Counted from the stretch's first letter, positions 1-7,390 are shown. The stretch is DNA of 11,110 nucleotides from Synechococcales cyanobacterium PMM_0003 (GCA_949128015.1 CASBRC010000011.1:1-11110); one strand, 5' to 3'. Notes: a model not told the origin generated them from the letters alone. Numbers and translations are program-made.

Positions 1-215
1 AGGCGATCGGGTTGCCAGATTTTAAGATCAGGACTAAGAGATGAATTTCTGGCGATCGCAGCAGCTTTAACTGGCGGCGGACTAACTTGATTACCTCGAC
101 CACGCCTTGTGTCGGGTTGCGAAACTACACCCACCACTTCAAAATCTGGCTCTGACAATAACCTTTTTAGGGTAGGAACTGCAAAATCGGGAGTCCCAAA
201 AAACACAACACGCAT
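1..215 (-). CDS. fmt: Methionyl-tRNA formyltransferase, N-terminal part (gene continues beyond window start)
   Basis: Transfers a formyl group from 10-formyl-tetrahydrofolate to the amino group of methionyl-tRNA(fMet), in the cytoplasm, before translation initiation. Reading leftward from the ATG at 213-215 gives 71 residues with no stop. They begin [16 protein letters not shown], followed by [15 protein letters not shown] and a PPPVKAAA segment. This is the conserved N-terminal Rossmann part of the Fmt family (E. coli Fmt has IIFAGTPDFA and TQPDRPAGRG at the same places). The C-terminal three quarters lie outside the window, including the catalytic formyl-transfer motif and the tRNA-binding domain. 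The loop before IWQPDRL ([11 protein letters not shown]) looks a few residues longer than usual. No clear Shine-Dalgarno precedes the ATG, and an inverted repeat lies 18 bases upstream. The gene is divergent from ftsH. Identification rests on motif recognition and is strong. Confidence 0.95.
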   Translation of the reverse strand, partial: MRVVFFGTPDFAVPTLKRLLSEPDFEVVGVVSQPDTRRGRGNQVSPPPVKAAAIARNSSLSPDLKIWQPDR

Positions 216-232
216 ATATCGCAATCCCAAAT

Positions 233-275
233 AATTTATGAGAGTGCATCCGTACTGGGCGCACTCTCACAAATT
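233..275. repeat. Inverted repeat upstream of fmt
   Basis: TGAGAGTGC (239-247) pairs perfectly with GCACTCTCA (261-269) around a 13-nt loop. After one A/C mismatch the stem extends through AATTT (233-237) and AAATT (271-275). It lies 18 bp upstream of the fmt start codon, in the presumed leader or promoter. It has no T-tract suited to termination on either strand and no terminating gene points into it, so a terminator role is unlikely. Confidence 0.7.
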
Positions 276-325
276 ATAAAAGTAAAGAGTTAGGTTGACG
301 GTACAAAGCGCTGCGATCTGACACT

Positions 326-354
326 TTGGCTTTGGCTTTTGCGATCGCTATATT
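326..354 (+). promoter_or_regulatory. Weak candidate sigma-70-type promoter for ftsH
   Basis: TTGGCT at 326-331 and TATATT at 349-354 are separated by 17 bp. The -10 box matches five of six consensus bases, the -35 box only about half. Transcription would start near 361, just before the 36-bp hairpin, giving a leader of roughly 210 nt. No better-spaced pair was seen between the hairpin and the gene. Confidence 0.25.
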
Positions 355-369
355 AAGTAGGCAAGCATA

Positions 370-444
370 ATTAAATCTTAAAACCCAAAAAGCTATAGCG
401 CACGCGCAGCGTGCGCTATAGCTTTTTGGGTTTTAAGATTTAAT
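370..444. repeat. 36-bp perfect hairpin repeat with 3-nt loop
   Basis: Arms 370-405 and 409-444 are exact reverse complements, base by base, around the 3-nt centre GCA. The outer arm is A/T-rich, the middle holds CCCAAAAAGCT, and the centre is GC-rich (GCGCACGCGCAGC at 398-410). The same CCCAAAAAGCT stem and the same 13-nt core, in inverse orientation, occur in the hairpin at 10946-11021. It lies between divergent genes, so it is not a normal transcription terminator. A dispersed palindromic element is the best reading. Confidence 0.9.
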
Positions 445-560
445 ATTGATCCAAAGAGAGATTCTGGGACGAGTTGAGCAGATGCTAGACTGATTGCGTT
501 AAGATTAATTAATTAAATCATTCGTTCTTGGCAAAATCGTCTAAGAACACCTCTATTGAT

Positions 561-564
561 GGAG
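561..564 (+). promoter_or_regulatory. Shine-Dalgarno deciding the ftsH start
   Basis: GGAG lies 8 nt before the GTG at 573. The alternative in-frame upstream start, TTG at 528, has no purine-rich site before it. This favours GTG 573. Confidence 0.6.
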
Positions 565-572
565 CCGTAGTA

Positions 573-2444
573 GTGAAAAGCAATAATAAAAACGACAATA
601 ATAATAAAAAGTGGAAAAATTTCGGTTTATACGCACTGCTTGGCATTGTCGTCATTACCTTAGGAACAACCCTTCTTGATAGTCAGCCAGCTACTCAAGG
701 TGAATGGCGCTACAGCAAGCTGCTCGAAGAAGTCAGAAAGAAACCAGCAGGTGTCTCCAGAATTACCCTTAGCCCCGATCGCTCTTTTGCTGAAGTAACT
801 GTTCCTGGTGGTCCCGAAGGTAAGAAAAAAGTTCGAGTAAATTTACCTAATGATCCTGAATTCACTAAAGCTGTTAGAGAAAATAACATTGAGCTAGACG
901 TGGCTCCTCGTCGTACCGATGGCGCATTGATTCAAACTTTAAGTAGCTTGATTTTGCCCATTTTGCTTTTGGTTGGGCTATTTTTCCTACTACGGCGTGC
1001 TCAATCTGGTCCTGGCAATCAGGCGATGAACTTTGGTAAGTCCAAAGCCCGTGTCCAAATGGAGCCTCAAACTCAAGTTACATTCGCCGATGTAGCTGGT
1101 ATTGAACAAGCTAAATTTGAGCTTACAGAAGTCGTAGACTTCCTCAAAAATCCCGATCGCTTCACAGCCGTCGGTGCAAAAATCCCTAAAGGCGTATTGC
1201 TAGTTGGCCCTCCTGGTACTGGTAAAACCCTGCTAGCCCGCGCAGTAGCTGGTGAAGCTGGCGTGCCTTTCTTCAGTATCTCTGGCTCAGAATTTGTCGA
1301 AATGTTCGTTGGTGTTGGCGCATCTCGTGTGCGTGACTTATTCGAGCAAGCTAAGGCAAATGCTCCTTGTATCGTCTTCATTGATGAAATTGATGCTGTC
1401 GGTCGTCAGCGTGGCGCTGGGCTAGGCGGTGGTAACGATGAGCGCGAACAAACCCTCAACCAGTTGCTCACCGAAATGGATGGCTTTGAAGGTAACACAG
1501 GCATCATTATCGTGGCAGCGACAAACCGCCCCGATGTTCTTGATGCAGCATTGTTACGTCCAGGTCGTTTCGATCGCCAAGTCGTCGTCGATCGCCCCGA
1601 CTTTGCAGGTCGTCTGGAAATTCTCGGAGTCCACGCACGCGGCAAGACTTTATCTAAGGATGTTGATCTTGAAAAGATTGCCCGTCGTACCCCCGGATTT
1701 ACAGGTGCTGACCTTTCTAATTTGTTAAACGAGGCGGCTATTCTTGCCGCTCGTCGTAACTTGACCGAAATCTCAATGGATGAAATCAATGATGCTGTCG
1801 ATCGCGTCCTAGTTGGTCCCGAAAAGAAAGATCGCGTCATGAGCGAAAAGCGTAAAGAATTAGTTGCCTATCATGAAGCTGGTCATGCTCTTGTTGGCGC
1901 ATTGATGCCCGACTATGATGCAATTCAGAAGGTAACAATCATTCCTCGCGGTCGTGCGGGTGGCTTGACATGGTTCTTGCCTACCGAAGAAAGAATGCAA
2001 AGCCGCGCCTATCTGCAAAACCAGATGGCAGTTGCCCTTGGCGGTCGCATCGCTGAAGAGATCGTCTTTGGTAATGAAGAAGTTACCACTGGTGCATCTA
2101 GTGACCTTCAACAAGTTGCCTCGATCGCCCGTCAAATGGTGATGCGTTTTGGGATGAGCGACAAGCTTGGACCTGTTGCCCTCGGTCGTTCTAATGGAAA
2201 TATGTTCCTCGGTCGTGACATTGCTGCTGAGCGTGATTTCTCTGAAGAAACTGCGGCAACCATTGATGAAGAAGTTGGTATTTTGGTAGCTGATGCTTAC
2301 CGTCGTGCCAAGCAGCTTCTCATTGATAACCGTCATGTTCTCGATAAGATTGCTCATGACCTAGTTGAGCGTGAGACTGTTGATGCTGAAGAGCTGCAAC
2401 AAATTCTAGAAACTAGCGACTTGAAGTTAGCTGCTGCTCTCTAA
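573..2444 (+). CDS. ftsH: ATP-dependent zinc metalloprotease FtsH, FtsH3 (slr1604) type
   Basis: Membrane-anchored AAA+ protease that unfolds and degrades membrane and soluble proteins. In cyanobacteria the FtsH3 type pairs with other FtsH subunits in hetero-hexamers, including those acting in photosystem II and iron-stress turnover. From GTG 573 the protein has 623 residues: transmembrane segment about 19-35, short lumenal or periplasmic domain, second transmembrane segment about 122-140, Walker A GPPGTGKT (212-219), Walker B IVFIDEID (267-274), second region of homology ending RPGRFDR (about 329-335), zinc site HEAGH (434-438), and the probable third ligand Asp in TTGASSD (about 511). The segments [15 protein letters not shown] and FLGRDIA fit the slr1604 type. 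An in-frame TTG at 528 would add 15 residues. GTG 573 is preferred because of its GGAG site and because it puts the first membrane segment near the N terminus, as in homologues. Two hairpins follow the gene. Confidence 0.96.
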   Translation: MKSNNKNDNNNKKWKNFGLYALLGIVVITLGTTLLDSQPATQGEWRYSKLLEEVRKKPAGVSRITLSPDRSFAEVTVPGGPEGKKKVRVNLPNDPEFTKAVRENNIELDVAPRRTDGALIQTLSSLILPILLLVGLFFLLRRAQSGPGNQAMNFGKSKARVQMEPQTQVTFADVAGIEQAKFELTEVVDFLKNPDRFTAVGAKIPKGVLLVGPPGTGKTLLARAVAGEAGVPFFSISGSEFVEMFVGVGASRVRDLFEQAKANAPCIVFIDEIDAVGRQRGAGLGGGNDEREQTLNQLLTEMDGFEGNTGIIIVAATNRPDVLDAALLRPGRFDRQVVVDRPDFAGRLEILGVHARGKTLSKDVDLEKIARRTPGFTGADLSNLLNEAAILAARRNLTEISMDEINDAVDRVLVGPEKKDRVMSEKRKELVAYHEAGHALVGALMPDYDAIQKVTIIPRGRAGGLTWFLPTEERMQSRAYLQNQMAVALGGRIAEEIVFGNEEVTTGASSDLQQVASIARQMVMRFGMSDKLGPVALGRSNGNMFLGRDIAAERDFSEETAATIDEEVGILVADAYRRAKQLLIDNRHVLDKIAHDLVERETVDAEELQQILETSDLKLAAAL

Positions 2445-2454
2445 AATCAAAAAC

Positions 2455-2485
2455 AAAGAGTAGATTGCAATGCAATCTACTCTTT
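2455..2485. repeat. Hairpin 1 downstream of ftsH
   Basis: AAAGAGTAGATTGCA (2455-2469) and its exact reverse complement (2471-2485) flank a single central base. The realistic loop is CAATG within the core GCAATGC. It starts 10 bp after the ftsH stop and is followed by TCGG rather than a T-tract. It may stabilise the 3' end or act with the next hairpin. Confidence 0.8.
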
Positions 2486-2490
2486 CGGCT

Positions 2491-2520
2491 TAAAGGCGGC
2501 GCAATGCGCCGCCTTTATTT
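2491..2520 (+). terminator. Rho-independent-type terminator of ftsH
   Basis: TAAAGGCGGCGCA (2491-2503) pairs with its reverse complement (2505-2517). The stem is GC-rich, has the same GCAATGC centre as the preceding hairpin, and runs into TTTATTTTAT. It is 46 bp past the ftsH stop and the A/T-rich flanks are symmetric, so it could also work for transcripts arriving from the minus strand. Confidence 0.75.
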
Positions 2521-2742
2521 TATGGATAAAAACAAATGAGGATATTAGAGGGTGTTGTTCCATTTGGACGATCGCAAATAATTGGGTATGAAGCTATCAC
2601 AAATCTCCTGATGATTTACGCGCCAAACTTTCTTAGCGCTCATCATTATCAATGGGATATGTAATAACGATCGCAAGATATTGCGATCGCTTGAGATCTT
2701 CTAACTTTAAAGCTTCATATATCGCAGCTTGTTTGATAGCTT
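2521..2742. other. Convergent intergenic region between ftsH and the PIN toxin gene
   Basis: No gene could be supported here. The region holds a short inverted repeat (2668-2689), a HIP1 site, and two open stretches without good starts: 42 codons on the plus strand (2536-2664) and 40 codons on the minus strand (2633-2755). The minus-strand stretch has protein-like composition (AIKQAAIYEALKLEDLKRSQ) and could be a gene remnant. Confidence 0.5.
2668..2689 (-). terminator. Possible terminator of the toxin-antitoxin operon
   Basis: CGATCGCAA (2668-2676) and TTGCGATCG (2681-2689) form a 9-bp perfect stem with loop GATA. On the minus strand, about 54 bp past the toxin stop, it is followed by TTATTA. 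The stem is built from HIP1-like bases, so chance proximity of two HIP1-related sites is an alternative explanation. Confidence 0.35.
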
Positions 2743-3150
2743 CTATGCTAAAAACTCATCCGAAAAGTTTCTTAGATTGATAACTGAAATATTTTGAATT
2801 GGATGTAAAACAAGTAAGTCGTTATCTCCAGTGATAATATGCGAAGCTTCACCGTTTATAGCAATGTCAATAAACTTGTCGTCTTTAGGATCGCGGCAGA
2901 GTTTAATTTGATTGATAATTTCTACAGATAGCCACACTGCTTTAATACGAATAATCAATCCTGCAATATCTTCAGTGGAAATATACTTGGAAAATTTAGG
3001 GCGATTCAGAACTGATATGAGTTCTGTTAAGGTAGCTTCAGAATATAAAACTGTTCCATTGTTTTCTGCCCAGTTCAAAATCTTGGCGGCAATAGATTTT
3101 TGGGACAATAACGCACTGATTAAAACATTGGTATCAAATACAAGACGCAT
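2743..3150 (-). CDS. PIN-domain toxin (COG1569/TIGR00305-type putative toxin-antitoxin component)
   Basis: A 135-residue protein made almost entirely of one PIN domain, a metal-dependent RNase fold. Visible features are FDTNVLISALL (Asp6 and Asn8), Glu43 in the LTELISVLNRP helix, Asp87-Asp91 in RDPKDDKFIDIA, and Asp109/Asp111 in IITGDNDLL. These give the expected acidic cluster for Mg/Mn-dependent cleavage, and the RDPxDDKF...TGDxDLL arrangement is typical of the COG1569 subgroup. Family knowledge suggests it cleaves RNA and is held inactive by the protein encoded just upstream. The target is unknown. The start lies 7 nt after the antitoxin stop without a visible Shine-Dalgarno, which suggests translational coupling. 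Length is normal and no catalytic residue appears missing, so the toxin looks intact. Confidence 0.9.
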   Translation of the reverse strand: MRLVFDTNVLISALLSQKSIAAKILNWAENNGTVLYSEATLTELISVLNRPKFSKYISTEDIAGLIIRIKAVWLSVEIINQIKLCRDPKDDKFIDIAINGEASHIITGDNDLLVLHPIQNISVINLRNFSDEFLA

Positions 3151-3157
3151 AGAATTA

Positions 3158-3406
3158 TTAATCGCTATTTAAAAGCTCTTGCAATTTTTCTTCAGTTAAT
3201 CCCTGCTTTTGGGCTTTGCAGCCAAGATTTGCTCTAAATTGTTGAAACTCCTGAATATTGATTTGGATGATGCGTTGATATTCTTCTATTGATAAAATCA
3301 CAGCAACATTACGATTTTGCTGGCGAATCATTATTGGTTCGTGTTGGGCTTGGTCAATGACTGTATTAAAGGCTCGATCTGCTTCTGGTGCTGAAATGAT
3401 TTGCAT
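3158..3406 (-). CDS. Phd/YefM-family antitoxin
   Basis: An 82-residue protein beginning MQIISAPEADRAFNTVIDQA and continuing with EPIMIRQQNRNVAVILSIEEYQRI. This is the Phd/YefM pattern: a short beta strand, a helix, then a strand-turn-strand ending in an SxEEYxR helix. The N-terminal half normally dimerises and binds its own operator, and the C-terminal tail (here about 47-82, charged and Gln-rich) wraps the toxin. The gene sits directly before the PIN toxin, in the usual antitoxin-first order. A Shine-Dalgarno AAAGG lies 7 nt before the ATG, and a TATAAT box sits just upstream, so the pair probably has its own autoregulated promoter rather than depending on smc. No operator palindrome was clear. 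Confidence 0.88.
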   Translation of the reverse strand: MQIISAPEADRAFNTVIDQAQHEPIMIRQQNRNVAVILSIEEYQRIIQINIQEFQQFRANLGCKAQKQGLTEEKLQELLNSD

Positions 3407-3413
3407 GGCTATA

Positions 3414-3433
3414 CCTTTTTAATTTTCATTATA
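3414..3433 (-). promoter_or_regulatory. -10 box and ribosome binding site of the toxin-antitoxin operon
   Basis: On the minus strand a perfect TATAAT (3433-3428) precedes AAAAAGG (3420-3414), which is 7 nt from the antitoxin ATG. A TTGAC lies immediately before the TATAAT, too close to serve as its -35 box, and nothing well matched lies 17 bp upstream. The leader would be only about 15 nt. Confidence 0.45.
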
Positions 3434-3481
3434 GTCAATGAGATATGTGAGAGAGATCGCAATATCAGATAATTAGAAACA

Positions 3482-3507
3482 TAGTTGCCATTCATGAATG
3501 GCAACTA
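3482..3507. repeat. 26-bp perfect palindrome downstream of smc
   Basis: TAGTTGCCATTCA (3482-3494) is followed directly by its reverse complement (3495-3507). The realistic loop is TTCATGAA. It begins 24 bp after the smc stop in the minus direction, where a terminator would be expected, but there is only a weak T-rich stretch beyond it (ATGTTTCTAATTAT). Confidence 0.65.
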
Positions 3508-3530
3508 CGCCTTAGGGCTTTTTTCAAAAG

Positions 3531-6500
3531 TTATGAAGATGCTACTGAGGGCGATCGCAATTCTAAGCCCAACACTTGAGTATGTTCACCGCGTGCTTGA
3601 GTTACCCCAATCGTGCGTTCTGATGCTTCGATCATTGGGCGGCGGAGGCTGACGACGATGAATTGGGCGAGGTTGGCTTGCTTGCGTACCATTTTTGATA
3701 GGCGTTCCACATTGGAGCCATCAAGGAACATATCAACTTCATCGAAGGCGTAGAAGGGCGAGGGGCGATAGCGCTGTAGGGCAAAGATGAAACTGAGAGC
3801 AGTGAGGGATTTTTCGCCGCCAGACATAGATGCTAGGTGTTGGACTTGCTTGCCCTTGGGGTGCGCGACTAGAGTTAGTCCAGCACTAAGAGGCGCATTG
3901 GGATTTTCCAATTGGAGATAACCATCACCATCGGAGAGTTCGGCGAAGATCTCTTTGAAATGTCCATTTACTGCGTCAAAGGCTTGCATAAACGCACGTT
4001 GACGTAATGTGGTGAAGTTCTCAATGCGAATTAAGAGTTCCGTGCGTTCTTGGTTGAGAGTTTCTAATCGAGAACTCAGTTCTTCGAGACGCTGAGATGT
4101 GGCTTCGTATTCGGCGATCGCCATCATATTTACAGGCTCCATCGACTGAATCCGCTTGAGTAAGCGGCGTTGCTCAAGTTGCAACTGTTCGAGAGTCATG
4201 TCTTCAGCAACTTCAGGAATCGGGTCAGGAAGCTCAATTTGCTCTAGCTGTTCCGTAAACTGGGCAATTTGGGTGTCGAGTTCGGCTTGACGTTCGCGAT
4301 TCTTTTGGAGTTGCCATTGCTGTTGTTGTTGCTGCTGTTGCTGAGTACGCAGCGAACGCTCACAGGCATCACGCTCTTGCTTAGCCGCACCAATAGTTTG
4401 TTCAAGAACTTCTAGTCGTGATTGATAAGATGCGATCGCAGTTTCAGTTTGCTTGAGTTGATGCTGGATTTGCGAAGTGCTGTTAATCAGTTCCGCTTGA
4501 GTACCGCGCAATTCTTGGAGGCGAATTTGACGTTGCGCCATCTTCTCCAAGGCGAGTTTGTGCTTGTTTTCTAATTCACCTAACTGTTGCTTGGCAGTTC
4601 GCAGTTCTATTTCAGCACTATTTAATAAAGCTTCTTGACCTTGTAAAGCATCTTGGGCTTGCAGCCAACGGGTGTGAGTGCTGGACTTTTCTAATTCAGT
4701 AAGTTCGGCACGTTTGACTAGTAGCTTTGCTTCGAGTTCAACAACATTGCCATTGAGAGTATTCAGTTGTGCTTGACCAATCTCGATCGCCGTGCGAGTC
4801 TGTTGAATTTGGTCTTGCAAACGAGTGCGATCGCGGCTATTACGTTCGATTTGTTCGTAAATGCGATCACGTTTTAGTTGAGATTCTCGATGAGTTGTTC
4901 TTGTGGATTGTAATTGCTCTTCAAATTTGGCAATTCCTGTTAATGCGCCGCGCAAACGTTGATTAAGGCGTGCCAACATTTGGTCGATTTCCATCAAGCG
5001 ATCGCGCAATTGTTTAGTTTCGGCAGATTCCGCAGGTTTAGCATTACCGAAATGGAGGCTGTTGTGTAGTGGTGCGCTTCCACCTGTCATTGCGCCTGAG
5101 GTTTCAAGGATTTCACCTTCGAGGGTGACCATGCGATATTTGCCAATATGGAATCGCGCTTGATTAAGATTCTCGAAGACGAGGGTATTACCAAACACGA
5201 AAGAGAAGACATCTTGATAACGATCTTCATAGGTGACGAGATTAAAGGCATAGTCGATCGCGCCTAATTTTTGAGCTTCTCCCCGTGAAGGAAACCTTGC
5301 TGATTGCAATTTATTCAAAGGTAAAAAGGTGGCGCGTCCTGCCCGTTCACGCTTTAGAAGGGCGATCGCTTCGGAGGCTACTTCATCGTTATCGACAACG
5401 AGGTTGCCTAAGCGTCCTCCTGCACAAATTTCTAGGGCTAATTGAAAACGTGGTTCCACTAGTCCCAATTGGGCAACTAGTCCATATACGCCCGACATAT
5501 CCGCTTCGATCACAACTTGCGAGGCTCTAGTTCCCTGCACTTCGCGGCTTGCCTGTACTTGTGCTTCTAACTTATCGAGTTGGCGCGTCTTGATCCTCTG
5601 TTCTTGGGTAATGCGATCGATGGTTTCATTTTGCAGTTGTACTTCTAATTGAGCTTCAGCAAGATTTTTGGCTAAAGTTTGGACTAAGGCTTCCGCGCCA
5701 CTTACTTCTGCTTCTTGCAATCGCAGCGCATCTTCGAGAGACTGGTTAGACAGCATATCGACAGCATATCGACCTTCTCCCGCTAAGATCTCTTGTAATT
5801 CCTTCTGTTGCGATTCTAATTGTTGCGATCGCTGATTAAGGACTTCGCGGAGTCGGGTTTGCTCTTGCTTTTGCGGATCGAGTTCACCTTGGAGCTTGTC
5901 AACATCTTGACGTAGTTGGGTTTGCTGACGTACCCAATCTGACGAAGCCGAGGCGATCGCTTGAACTTCTTTGCGATATTGCGAAACAATTGACGACTGT
6001 TGATCGCGAGCTTTTTCCGCAGTGGTTCCTGATTCTTCTTTAAATTGTTTTTGCGATTCTAGTTCGTCGGCTTCGCGAATGAGTCCATCAATTTCCTCTT
6101 GGGTGCTAACAATATGGTTTTGATTGTTTTGATAGGAACTGGTTAGCGACTGCTGTTGACGTTGTAAGCCGCGTAGTTCTGCCTGTTGTCCCGACAAATT
6201 GCTAGAGACCGAGAGATATTCTTCTTCGCCAAGGGTATGGACGCGATCGCTTAACTCATTAAGCTGAACAGTGCCTGTCTCGATTACCTGCGAGAGTTCG
6301 GCTAAGGATTTTTCGAGATTACCGCATTGCTCTTTATTATTGATTAATTCAACATTACGAAGTGACTGATGATAAAGAATCTCACGCTGCTTAAGCACGG
6401 ATTCCGATGCTTCCATCTTCTCGTATTCCAATCGCAACGCTTTATATTTTTCAGCTTTAACGCGATCGCTTTTTAGTTTCTCTTTATTCGCAATTAGTTC

Positions 6501-7142
6501 CTGCTCAACAATGCGGAATCTCTCTTCTTGTGCCTTAACATCATCTAGCTTGTCTTTGGCTGTGGAAATTTTGCGATCGAATTCGCCCACTCCTGCCAAC
6601 TCATCAATAATTTCCCGACGTTCTCGCGAATTCATCGAAATAATTCCCGTTACATCCCCCTGTAAGACAACGTTGTAGCCTTCAGGATAAATACGGAACT
6701 TAGCAAGTTGTTCATGCAATTCGCTCAAATTGCAAGGCGTACCATTGATGTAATAGGTGGAAGTATAGGTTCCTTGACTAGTCACCCGCAGCTTTCGCAT
6801 TACTGTCCATTCTCCCGCCGCCTGTCCTTCTGCTGTGGGAACTTCAATACCTTCATTTTTAAAAGCGGTAATTTCCGCTTCATCCAGCGCAAAGGTAACC
6901 GTAACGATCGCTTCGACCATCCGCCCTTTTTTGCTATGGGCTTGGTTCACCAAGTCGGGTAAGCGATCAGCTCGCATTCCCTTTGAGCCTGCTAGCCCCA
7001 GCGCAAAAAGCAAAGCATCGAGAATATTTGATTTACCCGAACCATTGGGACCAGAAACAACCGTGAACCCTGTCATTAATGGGATCGAGACGGTTGAGCC
7101 AAAGGACTTAAATCTGGTGAGTTCTACATTTTTAATGTACAT
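3531..7142 (-). CDS. smc: Chromosome segregation / condensin ATPase SMC
   Basis: SMC proteins dimerise through a hinge, bridge DNA with their ATPase heads, and with ScpA/ScpB compact and segregate the chromosome. From ATG 7142 the protein has 1203 residues, normal for the family. It starts MYIKNVELTRFKSFG and has Walker A GPNGSGKSN (31-39), a long coiled coil, the hinge (about 545-695, GVYGLVAQLG through AMTGGSAP), a second coiled coil, then the signature SGGEKSL (1107-1113), Walker B FYAFDEVD (1130-1137) and a VVSLRRPMIEAS segment. An in-frame ATG at 7223 would add 27 residues unlike any SMC N terminus, and it lies inside a hairpin, so 7142 is preferred. No Shine-Dalgarno is visible. The second coiled coil contains nine consecutive glutamines (4317-4343). 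No scp gene is adjacent. The gene is intact. Confidence 0.97.
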   Translation of the reverse strand: MYIKNVELTRFKSFGSTVSIPLMTGFTVVSGPNGSGKSNILDALLFALGLAGSKGMRADRLPDLVNQAHSKKGRMVEAIVTVTFALDEAEITAFKNEGIEVPTAEGQAAGEWTVMRKLRVTSQGTYTSTYYINGTPCNLSELHEQLAKFRIYPEGYNVVLQGDVTGIISMNSRERREIIDELAGVGEFDRKISTAKDKLDDVKAQEERFRIVEQELIANKEKLKSDRVKAEKYKALRLEYEKMEASESVLKQREILYHQSLRNVELINNKEQCGNLEKSLAELSQVIETGTVQLNELSDRVHTLGEEEYLSVSSNLSGQQAELRGLQRQQQSLTSSYQNNQNHIVSTQEEIDGLIREADELESQKQFKEESGTTAEKARDQQSSIVSQYRKEVQAIASASSDWVRQQTQLRQDVDKLQGELDPQKQEQTRLREVLNQRSQQLESQQKELQEILAGEGRYAVDMLSNQSLEDALRLQEAEVSGAEALVQTLAKNLAEAQLEVQLQNETIDRITQEQRIKTRQLDKLEAQVQASREVQGTRASQVVIEADMSGVYGLVAQLGLVEPRFQLALEICAGGRLGNLVVDNDEVASEAIALLKRERAGRATFLPLNKLQSARFPSRGEAQKLGAIDYAFNLVTYEDRYQDVFSFVFGNTLVFENLNQARFHIGKYRMVTLEGEILETSGAMTGGSAPLHNSLHFGNAKPAESAETKQLRDRLMEIDQMLARLNQRLRGALTGIAKFEEQLQSTRTTHRESQLKRDRIYEQIERNSRDRTRLQDQIQQTRTAIEIGQAQLNTLNGNVVELEAKLLVKRAELTELEKSSTHTRWLQAQDALQGQEALLNSAEIELRTAKQQLGELENKHKLALEKMAQRQIRLQELRGTQAELINSTSQIQHQLKQTETAIASYQSRLEVLEQTIGAAKQERDACERSLRTQQQQQQQQQWQLQKNRERQAELDTQIAQFTEQLEQIELPDPIPEVAEDMTLEQLQLEQRRLLKRIQSMEPVNMMAIAEYEATSQRLEELSSRLETLNQERTELLIRIENFTTLRQRAFMQAFDAVNGHFKEIFAELSDGDGYLQLENPNAPLSAGLTLVAHPKGKQVQHLASMSGGEKSLTALSFIFALQRYRPSPFYAFDEVDMFLDGSNVERLSKMVRKQANLAQFIVVSLRRPMIEASERTIGVTQARGEHTQVLGLELRSPSVASS

Positions 7143-7152
7143 AGATAGTATG

Positions 7153-7180
7153 TGCAGTGTGTATGCAGTGTATATGCAGT
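7153..7180. repeat. Three direct repeats with 11-bp period before smc
   Basis: TGCAGT occurs at 7153-7158, 7164-7169 and 7175-7180, exactly 11 bp apart. The linkers are GTGTA and GTATA-like. On the smc strand these are three ACTGCA boxes, the last ending 10 nt before the smc ATG. The spacing of about one helical turn would put the three sites on one DNA face, as in operator arrays. In the mRNA they would lie in the leader near the start codon. Confidence 0.6.
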
Positions 7181-7212
7181 TGCGATCGCAGGCTGACCGA
7201 GGTGTGAATGTA

Positions 7213-7249
7213 GCAGTTTTCATTTTGCCTATAGCAAAATGAAAACTGC
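7213..7249. repeat. 16-bp perfect hairpin upstream of smc
   Basis: GCAGTTTTCATTTTGC (7213-7228) pairs exactly with 7234-7249 around the loop CTATA. It lies 71 bp upstream of the smc start codon. The rejected upstream ATG of smc (7221-7223) is buried in one arm. It has no associated T-tract. Confidence 0.75.
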
Positions 7250-7390
7250 AAAACCCTTATTTCGATTTATTTACGGTTTTCGGATGGGGATATGCGCGAG
7301 GTCGAATTTTGACAGCACGAAAGTGCAAATACGTTATCACAACTTGGTGAAAATGGCGTAATTGTTTTAAGGGAGCAGCAATAAATTAGA

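Larger units (their letters stand above)
216..572. other. Divergent fmt-ftsH intergenic region
   Basis: This 357-bp non-coding stretch separates two divergently transcribed genes, so it should hold both promoters and no terminator is needed. It contains an imperfect inverted repeat (233-275), a HIP1 site at 341-348, a direct repeat of TTTGGC (325-330 and 331-336), and a 36-bp perfect hairpin (370-444). A weak candidate plus-strand promoter is TTGGCT (326-331) with TATATT (349-354), 17 bp apart. If it is used, the ftsH leader would include the large hairpin. I see no convincing promoter for fmt and no RNA gene. Confidence 0.6.

Noticed and set aside
1073..2357. Open frames of 100-165 codons antisense to ftsH, and a 99-codon frame on the same strand
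   Set aside because: They lie wholly within ftsH in other frames and show no protein-like features of their own.
2536..2664. 42-codon plus-strand open frame after the ftsH terminator (MRILEGVVPFG...)
   Set aside because: No Shine-Dalgarno, no recognised similarity, and it lies directly after a terminator. Too little to support a gene.
3509..3525. GCC-TTAG-GGC followed by six T on the plus strand, terminator-like
   Set aside because: The stem is only three base pairs and no plus-strand gene reads into it; smc and the toxin-antitoxin pair are on the other strand.
7143..7223. N-terminal extension of SMC from an in-frame ATG at 7223
   Set aside because: The 27 extra residues do not resemble any SMC N terminus, the ATG lies inside a hairpin arm, and MYIKNVELTRFKSFG from 7142 is the family's usual beginning.
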